From assembly GCA_001515985.1 (NCBI GenBank), contig LOET01000152.1:1-41260 (forward strand): a stretch of DNA of 41,260 nt. Reading direction: 5' to 3'. Origin of the DNA: Sphingomonadales bacterium BRH_c3. Lineage in GTDB: Bacteria; Pseudomonadota; Alphaproteobacteria; Sphingomonadales; Sphingomonadaceae. This document shows, piece after piece, positions 18,401 to 25,763 of the stretch (positions are counted from its first letter, which is position 1; each line of letters starts with the position of its first letter). Below the pieces are notes generated by a model, which saw nothing but the letters and a program-made list of their open reading frames with translations, was not told where the DNA came from and did not search any database. The translations under genes and the position numbers were made by a program.

Positions 18401-19332
18401 GAGTGCTCGTTACCTGCCCGCCCATGCTCGGCATGATCGATGAATTCAGGCCGAAGTTCGAAGCAGCAAACGTGGAACTGGTCGCAGCTCAAGTAGTCCA
18501 AGTCATGGAGGAGGACGAATTGGAGCGGATCCTGCCGGGGTTCGATGGCTGGATAATTGGCGATGACATTGCATCCGCGCGGGTCTTGGGAGCAGGCGTA
18601 AGTGGTAGATTGAAGGCAATTGTCAAATGGGGCGTTGGGGTTGACAATGTCGACTTGGAAGCGGCGAAGGCGATGGGCTTAAAAGCATGCAACACGCCAA
18701 GTGTGTTTGGCCGCGAAGTCGCGGATCTGGCCATGAATTACGTGTCTGGTCTTGCACGCCACACATTCTTCATCGACCGGGAGATTCGCAAAGGTGATGC
18801 CTGGCCGAAGCCCGCCGGCATATCGCTCGCTGGCAAAACTGTGGCACTCGTTGGCTATGGCGACATCGGACGAAATACAGCCAAGAGGCTATTAGCCGCT
18901 GACATGCGACTAAATATCTATGATCCAGCATTTGCCGATGAAGCCAGCGAATATCTGACCCCTAGGGTTTGGCCTGAGGCCCTGAACCAAGCAGATTTCC
19001 TGATTTTTACTTGTCCGCTCCTCCCAATGACTCATCACATGTTTAATGCAGATATCCTATCGAAACTGAAAAGAGGGGTACGAGTCGTTAATGTGGGGCG
19101 CGGTCAGGTAATCCATGAAGAGGCGCTTATCAGGGCAATTGAAGAAGGCATTGTGCATTCAGTCGCGCTCGATGTGTTCGAAATTGAGCCTTTGCCCACC
19201 GATAGCCCGCTGCGAAACCATCCGTTCAATATTTTCGGATCTCACAATGCTTCGAATACGATCGACGCTGTTCGGCGCGTAAGCAATCAAGCTATAGATC
19301 TGCTATTTAGGTTCTTGAAAGTAGCTAAATGA
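18397..19332 (+). CDS. D-2-hydroxyacid dehydrogenase (phosphoglycerate dehydrogenase-like)
   Basis: 311-residue NAD-dependent enzyme of the D-isomer-specific 2-hydroxyacid dehydrogenase family. The nucleotide-binding motif is VALVGYGDIGRNTAKRL (~148-164). The catalytic Arg lies in NVGRGQVIHEEAL, the Glu in VALDVFEIEPLP and the His in FGSHNASNT, so the active site is complete. There is no C-terminal ACT domain, unlike many biosynthetic SerA enzymes. It overlaps both neighbours by 4 bp (ATGA). In this setting it could oxidise C2 of an aldonic acid to the 2-keto acid needed by the cytidylyltransferase. That role is inference. Confidence 0.88.
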   Translation: MRVLVTCPPMLGMIDEFRPKFEAANVELVAAQVVQVMEEDELERILPGFDGWIIGDDIASARVLGAGVSGRLKAIVKWGVGVDNVDLEAAKAMGLKACNTPSVFGREVADLAMNYVSGLARHTFFIDREIRKGDAWPKPAGISLAGKTVALVGYGDIGRNTAKRLLAADMRLNIYDPAFADEASEYLTPRVWPEALNQADFLIFTCPLLPMTHHMFNADILSKLKRGVRVVNVGRGQVIHEEALIRAIEEGIVHSVALDVFEIEPLPTDSPLRNHPFNIFGSHNASNTIDAVRRVSNQAIDLLFRFLKVAK

Positions 19333-20060
19333 GCAATTCGGTTCTCATTACAGGTTGTGCAGGTGGCATCGGCAGGGCGCTCGTTAGCCAGTTCAAGGAG
19401 GCCGGCTATCGCGTTATTGGGACCGACGTTGCCGAATGCGATGGTGCGCTTGATGCCTTTCTGACATGTGACCTTGCCAGATTAGCAATAGACGAGGGTT
19501 ACGGTCGTGCCTTCTCTGCTCAACTGCGTGACGCACTTGTCGGTAAGCAGTTGTCACTTTTAATAAACAATGCTGCCGTCCAAATACTGGGCCACATGCC
19601 AGAGGTTAGGCTGGCGGATTTCCGCCGAACCATCGACGTCAATTTGGTCGCACCATTCCGAATTGCTCAGATATGCCTTGAGCACATTGCTGATAAGGGT
19701 TGCGTTCTGAATATCGGCTCCGTCCATGCTGTCGCTACAAAGCCTGGCTTTGTCGGCTATGCGACAAGCAAGGCGGCGCTTCATGGGCTTACGCGCGCAA
19801 TGGCAGTCGATTTCGGCCCGCGATGTCGCGTTCTTTGTCTCGCGCCTGCAGCCGTCCGAACAGATATGCTAATGGCCGGCTTTGAGGGTAAGCCTGATAA
19901 GTTTGCGGAACTTGAATCGATGCATCCACTCAATCGCCTAGCGGAGCCAAGTGAAATTGCCCGCTTTGCGCTGATGCTTGCAACCGAAGCCTATTTTGCG
20001 ACTGGCAGCACTTTCTACCTTGATGGCGGCGTCCTCTCTCGCCTTCACGACCCTGAATAA
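19329..20060 (+). CDS. Short-chain dehydrogenase/reductase
   Basis: 243-residue classical SDR. It has the cofactor motif TGCAGGIG (8-15), NNAAV (~79), a catalytic Ser in LNIGSVHAV, and Y-x3-K in YATSKAALHGLTRAM. D-x-A-x-x-D near residue 36 (GTDVAECDG) suggests NAD preference. The C-terminal FYLDGGVLSR is typical of sugar and polyol dehydrogenases such as glucose 1-dehydrogenase. It overlaps the 2-hydroxyacid dehydrogenase by 4 bp and the lactonase by 1 bp (TAATG). A sugar substrate is likely from context; its identity is unknown. Confidence 0.88.
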   Translation: MSNSVLITGCAGGIGRALVSQFKEAGYRVIGTDVAECDGALDAFLTCDLARLAIDEGYGRAFSAQLRDALVGKQLSLLINNAAVQILGHMPEVRLADFRRTIDVNLVAPFRIAQICLEHIADKGCVLNIGSVHAVATKPGFVGYATSKAALHGLTRAMAVDFGPRCRVLCLAPAAVRTDMLMAGFEGKPDKFAELESMHPLNRLAEPSEIARFALMLATEAYFATGSTFYLDGGVLSRLHDPE

Positions 20061-20890
20061 TGCCCGCGAAGATTGAGACAATTCCAGGAAGCGCCCCAAA
20101 CATTCTGGGTGAAGGAGCTTTGTGGGACAAAACGAGCGGCTGCCTGTGGTGGGTCGACATCAAAGGCAATGCGTTGTTCAGATTCGATGTTGAGGTTCCC
20201 AAACTGAGATCTTGGCCCACTCCGGAATGGATAACCAGAGTCATTCCTACTGGCAGAGACGGTCACTTGATTGGAACGCTGTCGAATAGTTTTTGTCGAA
20301 TCAACGCCGTCAACACCCGCCTCGAGATTGAACCAATTTACTCGCTTGATCACGGCGAAACTCGGTTTAACGATGGAGCCTTGGATCCGCAGGGAGAATA
20401 CTGGGCTGGCACGATGCCCATGAGTGAAGACGAGCCGGTAGGCAAATGGATGCGTCTCGGAATGGATGGTCAAGTTGACGTTTTAGACACGCCCGGCTTC
20501 ACAGTTACTAATGGCCCGGCCTTTGATGCCAAGAATCGACTGGTTTACCTGACCGACAGCGTGGCGAGATGCATCTATCGTGCGACGTTCGATCCAGAGA
20601 GAGGCATCAGGGAACTGATCAAGTGGCGTTGCTTCAATTCCGAAGAGGGGTGCCCGGATGGCATGGAGATTGGTCCGGATGGATTGCTATGGATCGCTTT
20701 TTGGGATGGAGGTTGTCTGAGAGCCCTTAATGACAGAGGCGTTGTAACGCGGCGCGTCGATCTGCCTGTTATTCGACCGACAAGCGTTTCATTCAGGTCA
20801 GAGAGCATTCTTTATGTCACCAGCGCCGCATTCGGAACCAAACAGGACGGGATGCAAGGCATGACACTGCAGGTCATGCTGGATGGCTAA
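20060..20890 (+). CDS. SMP-30/gluconolactonase family sugar lactonase
   Basis: 276-residue six-bladed beta-propeller of the SMP-30/LRE family, which hydrolyses aldonolactones using a divalent metal. Visible family motifs are LGEGALWDKTSGCLWWVD (Glu ligand, ~14-31), FNDGALDPQGEYWAGTM, VTNGPAFDAKNRLVYLTDS (Asn ligand) and EEGCPDGMEIGPDGLLWIA (Asp ligand). All metal ligands appear present. No signal peptide, so cytoplasmic. It is coupled to the SDR by TAATG and overlaps the flippase gene by 8 bp. In this block it would open the lactone made by the SDR. Confidence 0.9.
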   Translation: MPAKIETIPGSAPNILGEGALWDKTSGCLWWVDIKGNALFRFDVEVPKLRSWPTPEWITRVIPTGRDGHLIGTLSNSFCRINAVNTRLEIEPIYSLDHGETRFNDGALDPQGEYWAGTMPMSEDEPVGKWMRLGMDGQVDVLDTPGFTVTNGPAFDAKNRLVYLTDSVARCIYRATFDPERGIRELIKWRCFNSEEGCPDGMEIGPDGLLWIAFWDGGCLRALNDRGVVTRRVDLPVIRPTSVSFRSESILYVTSAAFGTKQDGMQGMTLQVMLDG

Positions 20891-22316
20891 GCGAACTACG
20901 CAGGAACAGTCGCGGAAGCGAGCGCTACACTTATTCCAAAGATTCATTTCTAATCCGTCGGGAATGCTCGCATTCTCGAACCTTTCACGCGCAAGCAGCT
21001 ATCTTTTACCGGTTCCTTTTCTATACAATCTTAGCACCGCCGCGGCGGCTTTCTGGCTATTGGCAACCACCATTGTCAGCCTTCAAAATCTTGTCTTTTT
21101 GGGCGCTCCGCAGATTCTAGTCCGCATGCTGGCGGTAGCCAACAACAAGTCCAGTAGAATTGAGGGCCAATACTCGGTCGGAGACCTGGCGAGGCTAATG
21201 AGGTTGATCCTTACAGTGGCAAGCGTTGTCATAACATTGCTGATGCTCACCGCAGGAACCGCCGCGATTGCCAATCTAGTAGGCCAAACCGACGATCACT
21301 TTGATGCGTGGGCAGCCTGGTTAGTGCTCGCCTTGAGTACACCAATGCGTATTGTGATCCTGACTCGGCTGACATTTCTCAATGGCGTTGGAGAGATAGC
21401 GGCTCCGCGACTGGCGGACGGCATCGCTTGGGCTGTTAGCGGTATCCTGTCGGCCGCAACCATTATTGTTACCGAGTCATTGAGCGCTATGGCAGTAGCA
21501 GCGCAATTGCCAATCATAATCTCGGCGCTTTTTCTGGGTAGAATGGCCAACCGCGCCGGGTGGACTGATGCACTTCACCTAAGACGGGAGCAGCATTTGT
21601 CGAAGGTCGGGCGGGCTGTCTGGGCGCCCTCGTGGAGGGCTGGCCTTGGCGCACTGCTGAGTACGGGATCGCGCCAAGGTGGCGGCATCGCGCTTGCTCA
21701 GTTGGCTTCTCCCGCTGTTGCCGCCGGATATCTCCTGGCGCAGAATGTCGTCTCGGTCATCATGATGCTTAGCGCTGCGCCGATGCAGTCTGTGATTCAC
21801 AAATTGGCCGCTTTGTATGCACAAAGACAAACGGCCAGCCATATAGCACTCGCCGAGCAAGCAAGATCCAAGTCTTTGTGGACCGTCTCTGTCTTGGCAG
21901 GTGGCACCGCGCTGGCCGTACCGGTACTGGATTGGCTTGGCTTTGGTTATGCTTTTGTCGACCAAGTCGTCTGGTCGATGCTTGCCCTTGGCCTTTTTAT
22001 TCAACGATATGCCGCTGCCCATCTTCAGCACTACACAATCACAAATCACGTAGTCTGGCACTGGCTTGATGGCATAGGGGGAGCAGTCAATATTACGACG
22101 TGCATTTTCCTGATCCCTGCCATTGGCGCCAAAGGCGCAGCGTTGGCCTATCTCGTCAGCATGATTCCGGTATACCTATGGGTGCCGACACGAATGGCCG
22201 TAAAGAGGTTCGACATGCGATGGCCGGCGACCGATCTTCGCACTGTTACGACACCACTAGTTTCTCTGTTGGTCATGCTTGGACTGGCGAATGTGATTAA
22301 TCTGCCGTTTCTTTAA
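20883..22316 (+). CDS. Wzx-like flippase / polysaccharide biosynthesis membrane protein
   Basis: 477-residue MOP-superfamily protein with about twelve hydrophobic segments, expected to flip the undecaprenyl-PP-linked repeat unit across the inner membrane. Sequence conservation in Wzx is low; the call rests on length, helix pattern, the LVRMLAVANNKS loop after the second helix and position between sugar synthesis and polymerase genes. A basic N-terminal tail (MAKRTTQEQSRKRALHLFQR) precedes the first helix. It starts 8 bp inside the lactonase gene. Confidence 0.82.
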   Translation: MAKRTTQEQSRKRALHLFQRFISNPSGMLAFSNLSRASSYLLPVPFLYNLSTAAAAFWLLATTIVSLQNLVFLGAPQILVRMLAVANNKSSRIEGQYSVGDLARLMRLILTVASVVITLLMLTAGTAAIANLVGQTDDHFDAWAAWLVLALSTPMRIVILTRLTFLNGVGEIAAPRLADGIAWAVSGILSAATIIVTESLSAMAVAAQLPIIISALFLGRMANRAGWTDALHLRREQHLSKVGRAVWAPSWRAGLGALLSTGSRQGGGIALAQLASPAVAAGYLLAQNVVSVIMMLSAAPMQSVIHKLAALYAQRQTASHIALAEQARSKSLWTVSVLAGGTALAVPVLDWLGFGYAFVDQVVWSMLALGLFIQRYAAAHLQHYTITNHVVWHWLDGIGGAVNITTCIFLIPAIGAKGAALAYLVSMIPVYLWVPTRMAVKRFDMRWPATDLRTVTTPLVSLLVMLGLANVINLPFL

Positions 22317-22368
22317 CTGCATGGCGAGAGAGGGGGCTTGCGACTAGAGACTAGCGACATGACACTTT

Positions 22369-22480
22369 AAGGAGGGAAATGCAAAAACCAGCGCTTCTAA
22401 TTGCCTTCTATTTCTGTGCGTGACAAGAGATTGATCTGCTGACAAAGCTGAAGCGCACAACGTCAGCAAAAGTGAAATGA
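22369..22480 (+). pseudogene. Relic of a glycosyltransferase gene start (ribosome site plus ~14 codons)
   Basis: AAGGAGG (22369-22375) lies just before ATG 22379, which opens MQKPALLIAFYFCA and stops at TGA 22421. The stretch LLIAFYF is how many GT4-type glycosyltransferases begin (LLIAxYFPP). The match ends exactly where P-P would follow, and the frame after the TGA stays open for 18 more codons to 22478 without resembling the family. I read this as the 5' remnant of a deleted glycosyltransferase gene. It could instead be a 14-codon leader of the polymerase gene. The rest of the 22317-22526 gap holds nothing recognisable. Confidence 0.45.
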
Positions 22481-22526
22481 TTTTTTATTTTTTCTAACCG
22501 CAAACTAATTGGCTAAGAACTTTTAA

Positions 22527-23933
22527 ATGGCATTTAGATTCAACCTTGGGAGTCAATCAGACAATCGCACCTATTTTTCATGGGTTATTGCTGCCAGCTT
22601 GGCTATTATCATCATAGCTCCCTCGCTTTCTTCGGCATGGGAATTTACCAATACCAACGTCGCCATACTTGTTCTTGCTATGCCGACGCTTCTTTTGTTC
22701 CGTTTTTTCCTCTCGCGGCAAAGAGAGTTCTCTCCCAATCGCCCCGTGCTCTTGCTATTGGTTGCTACAATCATCGTTACATTTGGTGCATTAATACCGG
22801 CTTATCTTCGGGGCGGATATATTGCCGAGAAGTCTATCAATGCGATTGGATTTTATTCACTTGCGCTTTATTGTTCGGCGGCTTGCGGTTTGGCATCGCT
22901 GACATTTGGCAGGCACTCCAGTATAAAGATCATGATGAATTCTCTATACGTCGCATGCGTTGGTGTATGCGGAGCGCAATTGGCGCTTCTCGGTTTAGGG
23001 GTCGAGAATCCGTTGGCTGGGAGTGCGCCCCAAGTGGGAACAGAAGCCATTACGCTCAGTCTTTTGGGGATCGATCTCGGGCGAGTAATTCTGCCGTTAG
23101 CGTCAGGATTCCAAGCAGGTGCGATCGCGCCTCTCACCGCTTCAATTATAGCACTTACAAGAATACATAGAGGCGCTCCCTGGCGAGAATATGCATTTTT
23201 TCTGATCGGGCTTCTTCCGCTGCTGTTTCTTGATGCCCGCCAATTCCTGCTGGCTATAATTGTCGCAGCAATTCTGACACTAAGGCGTGTGCCTGCATGG
23301 GCAGCAGCAACTGGTGCAGCGATGCTGCCCGGAATTTTTGTTGCGATGCCTTTAATAATTAGAGAGATCTTACCGTTTCTTACAGGTGTCGCCACCATGC
23401 GATCAGGCAAGTTTGGCATGTTCAGTGGCCGCGAATACATATGGAACCAATTTTGGCGCTATATGGGCAATATTGACGCCAGTCCGTTGTTCTTCGGCCA
23501 CGGTATATATGGACACGCCATTTCAGGGGTGTCCAAAACTTATGGCAGGTTGTTTGGCGGCTGGGGAAGCGAAGCACAGAGCTTTATGCACCTTCACAAC
23601 AGCTATCTGCAAATCGTAATGGATACGGGGCTCCTCGGATTGCTCCTTTGGTGTACAATGATTTGGCTAGCGATCTATCATGCAATGCGCAATTCGCGCA
23701 GCCAAAGCAGAGACGCACCGGGATGGCGAGCGATTGGCAAAATCTTGATTGCGCTTTGTGTCGTCGCAAGCTCAGAAGTCATCTTCGGAGTTTATATGAA
23801 GGAAGCAATCGGCGTTTGGCTCTCTTTGTTTGCGACCGTCAGCGTCTACAATCGTCAACAGGATACAGATCGTCGTCGCCACGCTTTGGCTTCGTCGTCC
23901 ACCAAGATGAGAATGAGTGTGCATCCAGCTTGA
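22527..23933 (+). CDS. Wzy-like O-antigen/exopolysaccharide polymerase
   Basis: 468-residue integral membrane protein with about eleven to twelve hydrophobic segments and one large periplasmic loop near residues 290-365 (SGKFGMFSGREYIWNQFWRY to the HLHNSYLQIVMDTGLLGLLLW region). HNSYLQI followed by GLLGLL is the characteristic end of the Wzy/WaaL loop, where the His is functionally important. It would join repeat units on the periplasmic face. AT-rich compared with the rest of the window, as usual for polymerases. There is no obvious ribosome site before ATG 22527. It converges with the sugar transferase gene across 50 bp. Confidence 0.82.
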   Translation: MAFRFNLGSQSDNRTYFSWVIAASLAIIIIAPSLSSAWEFTNTNVAILVLAMPTLLLFRFFLSRQREFSPNRPVLLLLVATIIVTFGALIPAYLRGGYIAEKSINAIGFYSLALYCSAACGLASLTFGRHSSIKIMMNSLYVACVGVCGAQLALLGLGVENPLAGSAPQVGTEAITLSLLGIDLGRVILPLASGFQAGAIAPLTASIIALTRIHRGAPWREYAFFLIGLLPLLFLDARQFLLAIIVAAILTLRRVPAWAAATGAAMLPGIFVAMPLIIREILPFLTGVATMRSGKFGMFSGREYIWNQFWRYMGNIDASPLFFGHGIYGHAISGVSKTYGRLFGGWGSEAQSFMHLHNSYLQIVMDTGLLGLLLWCTMIWLAIYHAMRNSRSQSRDAPGWRAIGKILIALCVVASSEVIFGVYMKEAIGVWLSLFATVSVYNRQQDTDRRRHALASSSTKMRMSVHPA

Positions 23934-23983
23934 ATTATTTGTACTGCCGGCCACTTGGAGCGGGGCGGAAATGTGGAGATGCG

Positions 23984-25417
23984 TCAGAAGGCGTTTCGAT
24001 GGACGAGCACACTTGCTGTGCGCAGAATTATGATCAGGTCATTTGCCATTGACCAATTCGAAACATACTCAAGATCGGCATTCAGACGCTCGGTCAGCTG
24101 CCTTTCTTCTAACAGACTGCCCCGATGGCCACGCACTTGTGCCAGTCCAGTGATTCCAGGCTTTACGACATGGCGATGCCAATACGCCCCATCGATCTCC
24201 CAAAGCATGGTTGACCCAACAGCGGTGCGCTCGGCATGCGGTCGTGGCCCAACGATGCTCATGTCGCCTACAAGCACGTTGATGAATTGAGGTAGCTCGT
24301 CAAGGCTGGTGCGGCGCAGAAAGTTACCGACTCGGGTAACCCTTGGGTCACTCCGCGAAGTCGTCTTCTTTGCTTCATCATCTTGCATTTCAATCCGCAT
24401 CGTTCTGAATTTCAGGATCTTGAATTTGCGATTACCAAGGCCGATCCGGTCCTGCTGGAACAATACTGGCCCGCGGCTATCCAATTTGACGAGCACCGCA
24501 ATAAACGCGAGCAATGGAGCAATGATAGGCATCAGGGCGAATGTAAAAACCAGATCGAACCCTCGCTTGAGAAAGCGCTGGCTCCAGGAAAGCTGCCCGC
24601 TACCCAGGACCAGGCTTGTCTCACCGGATCGCTCACGAATTGCTAGCGGGCGTAGCGCGCTCAGTTCCGGCATCACGATTTCGGTTCGAACGTCCAGCGA
24701 CTTCAACATGAAGGCCCATTGCCCCCGCTTTTTCGGGCGACAATGGACCACCACGCCATCAAGGCCGAGAGCCAGTTGCCCAAGCAAATCGAGCATGGCC
24801 GGATTGTCAGGGACAGGCTGCAATCCGATGTCGCTCACATTCAGCGCCTCCGACGTGGGGGATGTTGGTATGGGTATTTCGTCATAAAGATGGAGGTGGG
24901 CGAACGGGTCTGAGCCAAGCGCCCGCCGCGTCAGCCCAGCAACGCTCATTCGAGCGATGCCGACAAGAATCACGGCAAGGATTGTTCCCAAACCGAGTAC
25001 CGCTCGCGAGAATTCCTCGCTGATTTTGAGAAAGAAGAAGATGAGGAACATCAGCAATGATGCCCAGGCGAGCGCCGCGCCGGCGCGCCAGGTGCTACGA
25101 AACCCATCTGCAAGTACGTTTGCGGGATAGCTCTGCACAGCCAATCCGAAGAGGAAATATATTGGAAGGATCGACGCGAGTGTACGAGAAATAAGCTCGA
25201 TATCGATCTGGGAAAGATAGGCGAGGCTGGCGACAACATAGGCGGTTGTGATGGCACCTATGTCGAGCACGATCGCCGCTGCACTTACGCGGTGTCGATG
25301 ACCACGCTTCGCCTTAAGCTCCGCAAGGAACAGGTTCTCACTGCTTACTGGATCGTATCTATGCACTTCCGAAAGCGCCACTTCTTCACCCTCGAGTCTT
25401 GGTTCGTCGACGTCCAA
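23984..25417 (-). CDS. Polyprenyl-phosphate sugar-1-phosphate transferase (WcaJ/ExoY-type, long form)
   Basis: Initiating enzyme that loads the first sugar-1-phosphate on undecaprenyl phosphate. 477 residues: four hydrophobic segments (~45-165), a Rossmann-like middle (~165-265) and the catalytic C-terminal domain. That domain has KRGFDLVFTFALMPIIAPL (membrane re-entrant helix), GPVLFQQDRIGLGNRKFKILKFRTM, then RRTSLDELPQFINVLVGDMS and VGPRPH, all signature motifs. The start is TTG 25417 with a weak GAAAGAG upstream; an in-frame TGA at 25435-25433 blocks extension. It is the only cluster gene on the minus strand. Confidence 0.93.
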   Translation of the reverse strand: MDVDEPRLEGEEVALSEVHRYDPVSSENLFLAELKAKRGHRHRVSAAAIVLDIGAITTAYVVASLAYLSQIDIELISRTLASILPIYFLFGLAVQSYPANVLADGFRSTWRAGAALAWASLLMFLIFFFLKISEEFSRAVLGLGTILAVILVGIARMSVAGLTRRALGSDPFAHLHLYDEIPIPTSPTSEALNVSDIGLQPVPDNPAMLDLLGQLALGLDGVVVHCRPKKRGQWAFMLKSLDVRTEIVMPELSALRPLAIRERSGETSLVLGSGQLSWSQRFLKRGFDLVFTFALMPIIAPLLAFIAVLVKLDSRGPVLFQQDRIGLGNRKFKILKFRTMRIEMQDDEAKKTTSRSDPRVTRVGNFLRRTSLDELPQFINVLVGDMSIVGPRPHAERTAVGSTMLWEIDGAYWHRHVVKPGITGLAQVRGHRGSLLEERQLTERLNADLEYVSNWSMANDLIIILRTASVLVHRNAF

Positions 25418-25763
25418 TGCTGCGATGCTCTTTCAACTCGATCCACGACCTGCTGCTAGCGCGGCGCCTGAGAGCGCTTGATCCTGATAGCCGAGCGGCA
25501 AGTCAAAAAGGCGAATAGCCTGACACAATAGTATCGCTACGAGTCCCATAGCAAGCCCGCAATCGTCAGTCGCGAGTTCGATGCATATCGCAGAAAACGA
25601 GGAAATAATCGATCCGGTCATATGGAATTCGAGGTATCTGTGCAATCAGCCCTCATGAGGTAGACGGCTACCAACCATATACGTAAATGTGCCACCGTTC
25701 GAAAATTGAACACTACTGCAGGTGGCAAGATGTAGATGCCGGGATTGCCCGTGGGGAGATTAG
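25418..25763. other. 346-bp divergent intergenic region, no gene seen
   Basis: Lies between the divergent sugar transferase (TTG 25417) and O-antigen-ligase-like gene (TTG 25764), so it should hold two promoters. GGGGAG at 25753-25758 is the ribosome site of the ligase-like gene. A 70-codon minus-strand frame (25433-25645) is in phase with the sugar transferase but ends at a stop 15 nt before its start; it contains a hydrophobic stretch (LVAILLCQAIRLFDL) but resembles nothing I know. No clear -35/-10 pair was found. Confidence 0.4.

Noticed and set aside
25433..25645. 70-codon minus-strand frame in phase with the sugar transferase, possibly its lost N-terminus
   Set aside because: It ends at a stop 15 nt before the transferase start, and the transferase already has the full-length family architecture; noted only in the intergenic entry.
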